A stretch of DNA of 64,000 nucleotides from Brachybacterium aquaticum (GTDB lineage Bacteria; Actinomycetota; Actinomycetes; Actinomycetales; Dermabacteraceae): positions 806,001 through 870,000 of the forward strand of contig NZ_JACHLZ010000001.1 of NCBI RefSeq assembly GCF_014204755.1, in the 5' to 3' direction. The stretch's first letter is position 1; each line of letters opens with the position of its first letter. Positions 44,830-52,610 of this stretch are shown here, piece after piece. The notes below the pieces were generated by a model, which was not told where the DNA came from, searched no databases, and saw only the letters and a program-made list of their open reading frames with translations. Position numbers and translations under genes: made by a program.

Positions 44830-46010
44830 CGGTTCTCCTCCTCGTCAGAGGGGTTCTGAGGGGCAGGGGTCGCGCGGCCGGGGCGGGAGATCCGGACCGG
44901 CAGCGCGGGCAGCGGCTCGCCGAGGCTCTCCGCGCCGAGCGCGGTGCGGATCCGTTCGGCGAGCGTCGCGGCGTCGACGAGCGCCTGTGGACCGTCGTCG
45001 GCGGGCTCCACCACGATATGGGGCGGCTCCGGGAGATCCCCTGAGAGGTCGCCAGAGAGATCCCCGGCGAGGCGTGCGGCGGCGGCGAAGGGCGACGCGC
45101 CCGGCCGGGGGAGCGCGGCCACCTCGAGAGCGCGGGCGATGCGCTCCTGGGCCGGCTCCGGGGACATCCGCGCGATGGGCTCCTGCGCGGGGGTGAGGCC
45201 GAGCGCGACCCACACCGACTCGAGGCTGGGGCGGCGGAACCAGTCGTCCGTGCCGGTGCGGGAGAGCTCTCGGGCCGGCACGTCGCCGTCGGTCGCTCCC
45301 TCGGCGCCGCGCACCAGCGCGGCCGGGACGCCGCTGGCCTTGCCCTTGACCAGATCCGCGGCGGCGGCGAGCTCGTCGGCGAGGTTCCGCACCGTCACGC
45401 TGAGGGTCTTGCCGTCGGCATCCGTCGCCCCGCGCAGGTCCTGCAGGGAGGCGACCCCGGCGGCACCGAGCGCGATGTCGGTGACGCCGACCCGCCAGAT
45501 CCGGGAGGAGGTGTCGGTGAGCACCACGCCGAGATCGACGCCCAGGTGCTCGGCAAGTCCGGCGCGCAGCTCCTCGGCGCAGGCGTCGGGGTCCTCGGGC
45601 AGCAGCAGCGGACCGTCCGGCGCGTTGGAGGAGTCGACCCCGGCGGCCGCCATCACGGGGCCCGACGGGATCTGCACCACGGAGGTCACCACGCGGGTGT
45701 GCAGGCGACGGGCGACGGTGCGCACCGCGGCGCGCTCCACGGCCGCGTCGCGGTCCTCGGGGGCGACCCGCAGGCCCAGCGCCTTGGAGACGATCTTGGT
45801 GGACACGCACAGCACGTCACCGGCCTGCGGGGCCAGCGGAGCCAGCGCCTCGGCGAGCAGAGCGGGCAGGTCAGCGCCCTCCTTCACCTCCCCGAGCCCC
45901 GTCACGGGCAGGACGCTCAGCGCCCGGGGCCCGGCGGGCGGGTCGACGACCGGTGGGACGGGATCGGCGGGCCCGTGAGCGGAGGCGGCGGGCGGCGGGA
46001 CGGTGGACAT
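44826..46010 (-). CDS. Coenzyme F420 gamma-glutamyl ligase-like protein (CofE/FbiB N-domain)
   Basis: A 394-aa protein. A Pro/Ala-rich leader is followed by a CofE-like domain at about residues 30-280: LSVLPVTGLGEVKEGADL, DVLCVSTKIVSKALGLRVA (the S-T-K-I-V-S-K substrate loop), VDSSNAPDGPLLLPEDPDA and VVLTDTSSRIWRVGVTDIALG. In F420 producers this domain adds glutamates to F420-0 with GTP. Mycobacterial FbiB carries a C-terminal nitroreductase-like domain; here the last about 110 residues are low-complexity Asp/Leu/Pro-rich and clearly not that domain. It is head-to-head with whiB, as fbiA/fbiB are near whiB2 in mycobacteria. The start at 46010 has GGAGG 4 nt upstream. No other F420 gene is visible here. 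Confidence 0.8.
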   Translation of the reverse strand: MSTVPPPAASAHGPADPVPPVVDPPAGPRALSVLPVTGLGEVKEGADLPALLAEALAPLAPQAGDVLCVSTKIVSKALGLRVAPEDRDAAVERAAVRTVARRLHTRVVTSVVQIPSGPVMAAAGVDSSNAPDGPLLLPEDPDACAEELRAGLAEHLGVDLGVVLTDTSSRIWRVGVTDIALGAAGVASLQDLRGATDADGKTLSVTVRNLADELAAAADLVKGKASGVPAALVRGAEGATDGDVPARELSRTGTDDWFRRPSLESVWVALGLTPAQEPIARMSPEPAQERIARALEVAALPRPGASPFAAAARLAGDLSGDLSGDLPEPPHIVVEPADDGPQALVDAATLAERIRTALGAESLGEPLPALPVRISRPGRATPAPQNPSDEEENR

Positions 46011-46081
46011 CGGTCCTCCCGGTCTGTGATCTGCGGAGATGTGATCTGTGGGAAACAGGCAAGGCGACGCGCCGATGCCGC

Positions 46082-46112
46082 TTGACGCACCATAACTACA
46101 CCGGTGTACTTT
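46082..46112 (+). promoter_or_regulatory. whiB promoter with internal 12-bp palindrome
   Basis: TTGACG (46082-46087), 19 bp, TACTTT (46107-46112). The spacer holds the perfect palindrome TACACCGGTGTA (46097-46108), which runs into the -10 and is a candidate operator. A direct repeat of TGTGATCTG lies further upstream (46025-46033 and 46040-46048). Confidence 0.5.
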
Positions 46113-46185
46113 AGGGCCGCAACAGGGGCCGCGGAGGTGGACCGGGGTCCTGACGGTCAACGCAGCAGTGGAAGGAGTGGTGGCC

Positions 46186-46485
46186 ATGGACGAGGATCGT
46201 GTCGACGTCGACGCACGTGCAGAGCTGTCCCTGCTCGACCTCGCCGGGCAGGACTCCGACGACGCAGAGCTGAGCTGGCAGGAGCGCGCCCTGTGCGCAC
46301 AAACCGACCCGGAGGCGTTCTTCCCCGAGAAGGGCGGCTCGACCCGTGAGGCGAAGAAGGTGTGCGTCTCCTGCGAGGTGCGCGCCGAATGCCTCGAGTA
46401 CGCGCTCGAGAACGATGAGCGCTTCGGGATCTGGGGCGGGCTGTCGGAGCGCGAGCGCCGCAAGCTCAAGCGCCGGGTGGTCTGA
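46186..46485 (+). CDS. whiB2: WhiB-family iron-sulfur regulator (WhiB2/WhmD-like)
   Basis: A 99-aa protein with the four cluster cysteines Cys37, Cys60, Cys63 and Cys69 (C-x22-C-x2-C-x5-C), then RFGIWGGLSERERRKLKRR, i.e. the G(V/I)WGG turn and basic C-terminus. It should hold a 4Fe-4S cluster and act with the principal sigma factor to control cell division and septation genes, as WhiB2/WhmD does. The WhiB2 subtype is chosen from its setting beside the F420-ligase, DUF5719, DUF3499 and phosphomannomutase genes. The ATG at 46186 has GGAG 8 nt upstream; a GTG at 46168 would overlap that site. A leader of about 70 nt is predicted. Confidence 0.9.
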   Translation: MDEDRVDVDARAELSLLDLAGQDSDDAELSWQERALCAQTDPEAFFPEKGGSTREAKKVCVSCEVRAECLEYALENDERFGIWGGLSERERRKLKRRVV

Positions 46486-46497
46486 CATCCTGACCCG

Positions 46498-49400
46498 GTG
46501 AGCGAGCGTCATGTCACCGCGGTCGTCCTGCTGAGCGGGACGACGACCGCGGAAACCCACGACGCCCTTCTGACGGCGGTGGTCGGCCAGACCCGTCCGG
46601 CGGATCGGGTGGTGGTCGTCGCCCCCTCGGACCTGGATGCGGAGGTGCGTGCGGCGCTGGACGCCGCCGCGGCCGCCGGCGACGTGGACCGGGTGCTACC
46701 CGTCTCCGCCTCGGCCCCGCGCTCCGCCGCAGTACAGGAGGTCCTGGACCGGCTGATCGCCCAGCACGAGCAGACCCTCACCCGTTCCTCCGTCGACTCC
46801 CATGACGGGTCCGAGGACCCGTCGGATCCTGCCGACGCCTCCTCCCGGCCCCGCCGCAGCGGGCGCCGTGCCCGTGAGGTCGATGCCGAGGCCGTCGAGC
46901 GGGAGCGCAGCCAGCGGGCTGCCGATCTCGCCCGCGTCCCCGAGCGCCTGCGCGAGGAGGGGTACCGCTCCGGTCGTCGTGCCGGCCTCGCCGAGGGCGC
47001 CGTCGGCGAGTCCTGGCTGTGGTTCGCCGAGGACCCGGTCGTCCCGGCCCTCGACACGATCGCGCAGGAGCTCGCGATGGTGGAGCAGTCCCCGACCACC
47101 GCGGTCGTGGGGGCCAAGCGCGTCCGCCATGCCGACGACGAAGAGGACCTGCCGCTGACCGCCGAGAGCGGTGACGTCCTCGTGGACGTGGGCCTCACCC
47201 TCTCCCACAGCGGCCGCGTCATCACCGGCGTCGACCCCGGCGAGATCGACCAGGGCCAGGCCGACTGGCGCCAGGACGTGCTCGCCGTGCCGCTTCCGGG
47301 CATGCTCATCCGCGAGCAGACGCTGCGCGAGCTGGGCGGTCTCGACCCCGATCTGCCCGCCCCGTGGGCGGAGATCGACCTGTGCCATCGCGTGTGGCGC
47401 TCGGGCGAGCGGGTCGCCGTGCAGTCCGCCGCCCGGGTCCTGCACCCCCGCCCCACGCGTCCCCTCCTGGTGCGCCTGCAGGAGCAGCGCACCGGCCGCA
47501 TCCTCACCGTCCTCAAGCACCGTTCCACCCTGCACGCCCTGCTGACCCTGGTGCTGCTGCCGCTGGAGACCCTGCTGCGGATGCTCGGCGCGCTCGCCGG
47601 ATCGGCCCCGCGGATGGCGCTCATGGAGGCGCGGGCCGCGGTCCACGCCGTGCCCCGCATGGGACGGGTCCTCTCCCGCGGCGCCCGTGACCGCCGCCGT
47701 GCCCGGGTGCCCCGTCGCCGCCTCGCCCCGCTCTACCTCCCGCGCGGCGAGAGCATGCGGCGCTGGGCGGAGGACACCTGGAGCCGGCTCTTCGCCGACG
47801 ACGACCGCCACCGCCGGATCCGTCGCACCAGCTGGGGCGTGGCGGGCACCCGGCACGGCATCGACGACGCCGACTACGGCCGGCACATCGTGTGGACCGT
47901 CGTCGTCGCGCTCGCCTCCGCCGTGCTGGGCCTGGTGGCGCTGCGCGGCCTGTTCGGCCGCGGCGAGCTGACCGGTCCGCTGCTGCGCGCGATCCCGGAG
48001 CGCGCCGCCGACCGCTGGGCCGCCGCCTGGTCGAGCTGGGTCCCCGGCGGGCTGGGGGAGAGGGGCCCGGGCGACGCCCTCGTGCGGCTGCTCGGCCATC
48101 TGCCCTTCAGCGGCTCCCTCCTCGTGGAAATCGTCGTCTTCTCCGCGGTGCCGCTCGCCGCGCTCACCGCCTGGTGGGCCTCCGGTGCGCTGACCCGCGC
48201 CGTCGGAGCGCGCCTCGTGATCGCCTGCGTCTGGGCGCTCGCGCCCTCCCTGCTGAGCGCCCTGGCGACGGGGGCGTGGCCGCTGCTGGCCGTGCATGTG
48301 CTGCTGCCGCTGCTGGCACTCGCGGTGGGGCGCGCCATCGGACTTCCGCACAAGGTCTCGCAGGCCAGCATCGCCGCCGCCGCGGTGGGCGGCCTGCTGC
48401 TGCTCCTGATCGGCGCGGTCCAGCCGGTGCTCGTGCTGCTCACCGGCCTCGCCCTCGTGCTCGTCGCGATCGCGGTGCCCGGGAGGCGGCGCCGGCTGCT
48501 GTGGGTGCTCGTGCCCTCCCTCGCGCTGCACCTCCCGTACCTGCCCGTGTACCTCGGCCACCCCCGCACGCTGCTCGCCGTCGCCGGGGTGCCGGCGAGC
48601 ACGGCGACCGCCGAGCCGTGGGACCTGCTGGGCCTGTGGCCGGTCTCCACGGGGCTGTCCGAGCAGCTGACGCCTCTGGTGGGGTCGACCGCGGCGCAGC
48701 TCCTCCCGCTGCTGCCGGTCGCTCCCGTGGTGCTGGGTGCCCTCGTCGCCCCGCTGCTGGCCGGCGCGGCCGGCCGGGTGGGCCGCTTCGGCGTGCTCGC
48801 CGCCGCCGTGACGGCGCTCGCGGTGCTCGCGGCACGCACCGTCCCGACCGCCGTCGCCGACGCGGAGCTGGTCACCCCGCCGCTGCATGCGCTGCTCAGC
48901 GCCGTGCTGCTCCTGCTCGCCGTCGGCGCCTCCGCGACCTTCGATGCCCTCGCCCGCCGTGCGGAGCGCGACGGGCGCCTCCGCCGCACCGCGACCTCCG
49001 TGATCGGCGCCGTGGTGGCCGCGGCCTGCCTGGTCACCATCGTCGGAGGCACGCTCCTGCTGCCCGGGGCGCTGCAGATCCAGCGCACCGAGGGCGGTGA
49101 GGTCCCCGCGGCCGCCGCGGATCTCGGCACCTCCGGCTCCCGCTCGCGCGTCCTCGTCCTCGCCGAGCAGGCCGACGGGTCCGTGCGGGCCGAGCTCGTC
49201 GTCCACGGCGGCGACACCGTCGTGCAGCACGCCGTGATCGTCGACGCCCGTGAGGTGGAGGCCGTGCTCGGCACCGGGGCTCCTGGCGCGGACCCGGCCT
49301 CCGAGGCCCTGCGCGAGGAGGTCGTCGCGATGCTCTCCGGCACCACGGACGCCTCGTCGGCCGACGGGAGCGTCCCCGCCGCCGCCGGGACCAGCGCGAG

Positions 49401-49911
49401 CGGCGACCCGCTCGCCCACCTCGCCGTCGCCTATGTCGTGGTGCGCGGCGACCTCGACGCCCAGTCCTCGCTGCTCGGCGCGCTGGACGCCTCCTCGGAC
49501 CTCGAGAAGGTCACCGAGGGCGCCCAGGGCGGGATGTGGCGCGTGATCGACGCGGCACCCCGCGCCCGCGTGGTCGGCGGCGGGGAGCCGATCGCGCTGA
49601 CCAGCGCCGCGATCGACGCGCACGGACAGATCCCCGCCGAGGACGCGCCGCGCACGGTCGTCCTCGCCGAGCGGCACGACACCGACTGGCGCGCCACCCT
49701 GGACGGCCAGGAGCTGGAGCCCGTCCTGATCGACGGCTGGGCGCAGGGGTTCACCGTCCCCGCGGGAGCCTCGGGGGACCTCGACGTGCACCGGGACCAG
49801 CCGGCGAGGCTGCTCTGGCAGCTGCTGCTGTACGGCGCCGTCGCCGTCACGGCCGTGAGCGCGATTCCGTGGCGCGTCCGCACCCGCACCGCGGAGGAGA
49901 TGTATGGCTGA
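46498..49911 (+). CDS. Giant membrane glycosyltransferase (GT2 domain plus multi-span region)
   Basis: An 1137-aa protein. Residues about 5-300 form a GT2-like domain: VTAVVLLSGTTTAETHDALL, LPLTAESGDVLVDVGLTLSH and LGGLDPDLPAPWAEIDLCHRV (acceptor-side ED-like motif). About 14 membrane spans run from about residue 340 to 870, with long loops. The C-terminal about 265 residues are extracytoplasmic (ADLGTSGSRSRVLVLAEQAD onward), with one last TM near the end (LLYGAVAVTAVSAIPW). This design is seen in actinobacteria beside DUF5719 and whiB2. It probably acts in envelope glycan assembly, but donor and product are unknown. The GTG start is 12 bp after whiB with no ribosome-binding site. The next gene overlaps it by 8 bp. 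Confidence 0.8.
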   Translation: MSERHVTAVVLLSGTTTAETHDALLTAVVGQTRPADRVVVVAPSDLDAEVRAALDAAAAAGDVDRVLPVSASAPRSAAVQEVLDRLIAQHEQTLTRSSVDSHDGSEDPSDPADASSRPRRSGRRAREVDAEAVERERSQRAADLARVPERLREEGYRSGRRAGLAEGAVGESWLWFAEDPVVPALDTIAQELAMVEQSPTTAVVGAKRVRHADDEEDLPLTAESGDVLVDVGLTLSHSGRVITGVDPGEIDQGQADWRQDVLAVPLPGMLIREQTLRELGGLDPDLPAPWAEIDLCHRVWRSGERVAVQSAARVLHPRPTRPLLVRLQEQRTGRILTVLKHRSTLHALLTLVLLPLETLLRMLGALAGSAPRMALMEARAAVHAVPRMGRVLSRGARDRRRARVPRRRLAPLYLPRGESMRRWAEDTWSRLFADDDRHRRIRRTSWGVAGTRHGIDDADYGRHIVWTVVVALASAVLGLVALRGLFGRGELTGPLLRAIPERAADRWAAAWSSWVPGGLGERGPGDALVRLLGHLPFSGSLLVEIVVFSAVPLAALTAWWASGALTRAVGARLVIACVWALAPSLLSALATGAWPLLAVHVLLPLLALAVGRAIGLPHKVSQASIAAAAVGGLLLLLIGAVQPVLVLLTGLALVLVAIAVPGRRRRLLWVLVPSLALHLPYLPVYLGHPRTLLAVAGVPASTATAEPWDLLGLWPVSTGLSEQLTPLVGSTAAQLLPLLPVAPVVLGALVAPLLAGAAGRVGRFGVLAAAVTALAVLAARTVPTAVADAELVTPPLHALLSAVLLLLAVGASATFDALARRAERDGRLRRTATSVIGAVVAAACLVTIVGGTLLLPGALQIQRTEGGEVPAAAADLGTSGSRSRVLVLAEQADGSVRAELVVHGGDTVVQHAVIVDAREVEAVLGTGAPGADPASEALREEVVAMLSGTTDASSADGSVPAAAGTSASGDPLAHLAVAYVVVRGDLDAQSSLLGALDASSDLEKVTEGAQGGMWRVIDAAPRARVVGGGEPIALTSAAIDAHGQIPAEDAPRTVVLAERHDTDWRATLDGQELEPVLIDGWAQGFTVPAGASGDLDVHRDQPARLLWQLLLYGAVAVTAVSAIPWRVRTRTAEEMYG

Positions 49912-51568
49912 GCACCCGCACCACAGCGCCCCGCATCACAGCGCCCCGCACCGCAGCGGCGCGAAGGAGGGCTCGTCGGCCGCGCGCGCACCGCGCCGCG
50001 GCGTGCCCCGCCCGCTCCTGGGCCTTGCCGCGCTGGTCCCGCTGGTGCTCGCCGGCGGTGCCCTGGCCCTCCAGGAGAGCCCGGAGCCGACGCCCGCCGC
50101 GCCGGTCGAGGCCGCCGCGACCCCCGGCGCGAGCACGCTCACCTGCCACGGCCCGCTCCAGGTGCCCGAGGAGGCGCTGTCCGCCGGCGGCGACGCGGAG
50201 CTCGCCGTCACCCCACCCACGGCCGCGGTGTCCCTGCGCACCGTCTCGGTCGAGCCCGCCTCCTCGCTGCTGTACGGCGCCGTCAGCGGCTCCGCGACCC
50301 TCCAGGACGACGACGGGAACGTGCGCGCCCCCTCGATCAGCGCCCGGGACGCCGACGGCGCGGTGCTCGACGAGGACGCCGCCAGCCAGGACCTGGGTCT
50401 GTCCGTCCAGAGCCTTCGCGACGTGCGCACCTCCCCGCACGTGGTCACCGCGACCTCCGAGGGCGGCCGCCCCGTGGCCGACGCCCTCCAGGGCACCAGC
50501 ACCCCCAGCGGCGACTACCGGTCCCTGGCCGTGACCCGCTGCGCGGCGCCGAGCACCGAGGCGGACTTCCTCGGCGTGTCCACCGAGACCGGCGACAGCT
50601 CCGTGCTCGTGCTCACCAACACCACCGACCGCCCCGCCACCGCCTCGGTGCAGATGTGGACGGCCGAGGGGCCCGCCTCCATGGAGGGCCGCAGCCAGGT
50701 CGTGGTCGCCCCGGGTGCCGAGGAGCGGGTGCTGCTCGAATCCGTCGCGGGCGGACAGGCCGCCGTCGGGGTGCACGTCTCCGTGCTCGGCTCGCCCCTG
50801 GCCATGCACGTGCAGACCACCGAGCGCGACGGTCTCACCCCCGGCGGCGCCGAGATCCTCGACGCGCTTCCGGCCGCGTCGACCGAGGCGGTCATGCCCG
50901 GCGTGGACGTCGCCGGCACCGCCCCGACCCTCGTGCTCGCCAACCCGCGGGGCACGGCCACCACCGCGTCCGTCGAGGTCTCCGGTCCGAACGGCGTCGT
51001 GGAGGCCGCGAGCGTCGAGGAGATTGAGATCCCCGCGGGCGCCGTGGTCACCACCGCCCTCGAGGGCCTGCCCGACGGCACCTACTCGGTCGCGGTGACC
51101 GCGGACTCCGAGGTCAACGCCGTCACCCGCAGCGTGCGCACGGGAGCCGACCTGCCCGGCGACACCCTCGGCGCGCCGGTCGACTTCACCCTCGTCGCCC
51201 CGGCCCCCGCGATCCCCACCCACGCGCTCACCGCGCTGCCCGCCCAGGGCGCCTCCGGCAGCCTCACCCTCATCGCGGACGAGGACTCGCAGGTCACCGT
51301 GATCCCGCTGGCGGCCGACGGATCCGCCGGGGAGCCGCTCAGCCTGGACCTCACGGCCGGCACCACGGGGACACTCACTTCCGCGCAGTTCGCGATCGAC
51401 GGCGCCTCCGCCGCCGGGCTCGCGATCGTGCCGGACGTGCCCGGAGCCGTCCGCGCCGGCTGGACCCAGCGCCAGCTCGACGGGGCCGGCGGCACCCTGC
51501 TCTCCGCCGTGCCGGTGCCCGCCCCCGCGGACGGCGGCGACACCTTCACCGTCACCCTCGGGGACTGA
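49904..51568 (+). CDS. DUF5719 family membrane-anchored extracytoplasmic protein
   Basis: A 554-aa protein. A short cytoplasmic N-terminus contains a His-rich repeat (HHSAP twice, within residues 5-15), then a single TM at about 38-56 (PLLGLAALVPLVLAGGALAL). The rest is extracytoplasmic and beta-rich, with repeated patterns such as VLVLTNTTDRPATASVQMWT and LVLANPRGTATTASVEVSGP, and no cysteine pairs beyond an early one. DUF5719 proteins accompany the giant membrane glycosyltransferase in actinobacteria and may bind or present its glycan. No catalytic motif is visible. The ATG overlaps the transferase stop by 8 bp, so they are produced together. Confidence 0.82.
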   Translation: MAEHPHHSAPHHSAPHRSGAKEGSSAARAPRRGVPRPLLGLAALVPLVLAGGALALQESPEPTPAAPVEAAATPGASTLTCHGPLQVPEEALSAGGDAELAVTPPTAAVSLRTVSVEPASSLLYGAVSGSATLQDDDGNVRAPSISARDADGAVLDEDAASQDLGLSVQSLRDVRTSPHVVTATSEGGRPVADALQGTSTPSGDYRSLAVTRCAAPSTEADFLGVSTETGDSSVLVLTNTTDRPATASVQMWTAEGPASMEGRSQVVVAPGAEERVLLESVAGGQAAVGVHVSVLGSPLAMHVQTTERDGLTPGGAEILDALPAASTEAVMPGVDVAGTAPTLVLANPRGTATTASVEVSGPNGVVEAASVEEIEIPAGAVVTTALEGLPDGTYSVAVTADSEVNAVTRSVRTGADLPGDTLGAPVDFTLVAPAPAIPTHALTALPAQGASGSLTLIADEDSQVTVIPLAADGSAGEPLSLDLTAGTTGTLTSAQFAIDGASAAGLAIVPDVPGAVRAGWTQRQLDGAGGTLLSAVPVPAPADGGDTFTVTLGD

Positions 51569-51596
51569 GCCCGGCGCACACGTCCCAGGGCCCGGT

Positions 51597-52052
51597 TCAC
51601 ACGTCCCAGGCCTCGGGATCCACGTCCTCGGGGGCGATGGACAGCAGGGAGCCGATCTGCTCGGACAGCACCTGACGGACCAGGGTCTCCAGCTCCGCCT
51701 CGGTCGTGCAGCGGGTCTGCAGGGGGCGCCGGTAGACGATCACCCGCGGAGGATGCTCGCGCGTGGCCGGCAGCGCCCGGCCCAGCAGCACCACCGCGTC
51801 CTCCCACGGCGCGGGATCGGCCGGCGGCACCTCCTCGACCAGCACCTGCAGGTGGGCGAGGCGTCGCGGGAACCGCTCGGTGAGGGCCGCGCCCGCATCC
51901 GCGACGAGGTCGTCGAAGCGCTCCCGACGGGTGCGATGGCCGGGCAGGTGCGGGGGGATCAGATCGAAGCGGCTCCCGCGCCCGTGGCGGTCGCGCCGAC
52001 GCGGCCCGCGGGCCGGGCGCGGCGCGGGGGAGCGGCCGGGGTCCAGATCCAT
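51597..52052 (-). CDS. Zincin_1/metallopeptidase-family protein with degenerate active site
   Basis: A 151-aa protein. An Arg/Pro-rich N-terminus is followed by RRERFDDLVADAGAALTERF, the strand HLQVLVEEVPPADP, RVIVYRRPLQTRCTTEAELE and VRQVLSEQIGSLLSIAPEDVDP. The layout matches the PF06262 family (Rv3259-like), in which the helix usually reads HExxHxxGxxxxD. Here the HExxH positions read SEQIG, so zinc peptidase activity is unlikely. The ATG at 52052 is selected because TACAGT lies 6 nt upstream with no ribosome-binding site. The gene diverges from DUF3499, the same pairing as Rv3259/Rv3258c. Confidence 0.78.
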   Translation of the reverse strand: MDLDPGRSPAPRPARGPRRRDRHGRGSRFDLIPPHLPGHRTRRERFDDLVADAGAALTERFPRRLAHLQVLVEEVPPADPAPWEDAVVLLGRALPATREHPPRVIVYRRPLQTRCTTEAELETLVRQVLSEQIGSLLSIAPEDVDPEAWDV

Positions 52053-52058
52053 GGAGGC

Positions 52059-52064
52059 ACTGTA
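52059..52064 (-). promoter_or_regulatory. -10 element for the leaderless Zincin_1-family gene
   Basis: TACAGT on the minus strand with 6 nt to the ATG at 52052. Confidence 0.45.
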
Positions 52065-52129
52065 GCGCTCGCCACGGGGCGGCGGCTGAGCGGTCGGGCG
52101 CGCCGCCGCCCGACCGGGTGCGACCTGCG

Positions 52130-52135
52130 TACACT
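52130..52135 (+). promoter_or_regulatory. -10 element for leaderless DUF3499-manB mRNA
   Basis: TACACT with exactly 7 nt to the GTG at 52143, identical in sequence and spacing to the purK promoter. Confidence 0.5.
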
Positions 52136-52142
52136 GCTGGAC

Positions 52143-52610
52143 GTGCCTGCTCGTGAATGCTCCCGGACCGCCTGCTCGAAGCCGGCAGTCAGCTCGCTGA
52201 CCTTCGTCTACGAGGACTCCACCGCGGTGCTGGGTCCCCTCTCCCGCCAGATCGAGCCCCACGCCTACGACCTCTGCCACGAGCACGCCTCGCGGATGAC
52301 CGCTCCGCTCGGGTGGGAGCTGCTGCGCGTGGCCGGCGGCGAGGATGTCAGCGACGACCTCGTCGCCCTCGCCGACGCCGTGCGCCGCCGCCCCGCCGCT
52401 GTGCCCGGTGCGACGGTGCCCGGCGCTACGGTGTCCGGCGCTGCCACCGGCGTCGGCGGCCCCGCCGCCCCGTCGGCCGCCCGCCCCTCCCGCGCCCCCG
52501 GCGCGCACGGCCAAGCCGACCAGGGCCGCCACCGCGCGGCCGGGCACCGCCCCGCGGCCGACGGCGACACCGCTCGCCACCTCCACGTGATCAGGAGCAG
52601 CGATGACTGA
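52143..52610 (+). CDS. DUF3499 family protein
   Basis: A 155-aa protein. The conserved core is the first about 75 residues: RECSRTACSKPAVSSLTFVY (Cys-x4-Cys), RQIEPHAYDLCHEHASRMTAP (CxxH) and GWELLRV. The C-C...C-H pattern looks like a small zinc ribbon. The rest is a variable Ala/Pro/Gly tail with a near-repeat encoding PGATVPGATVSGA. The family is found only in actinobacteria next to the phosphomannomutase gene, and its role is unknown. The GTG start at 52143 fits both the leaderless promoter and the family's short N-terminus. It overlaps the mutase by 8 bp. Confidence 0.85.
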   Translation: MPARECSRTACSKPAVSSLTFVYEDSTAVLGPLSRQIEPHAYDLCHEHASRMTAPLGWELLRVAGGEDVSDDLVALADAVRRRPAAVPGATVPGATVSGAATGVGGPAAPSAARPSRAPGAHGQADQGRHRAAGHRPAADGDTARHLHVIRSSDD

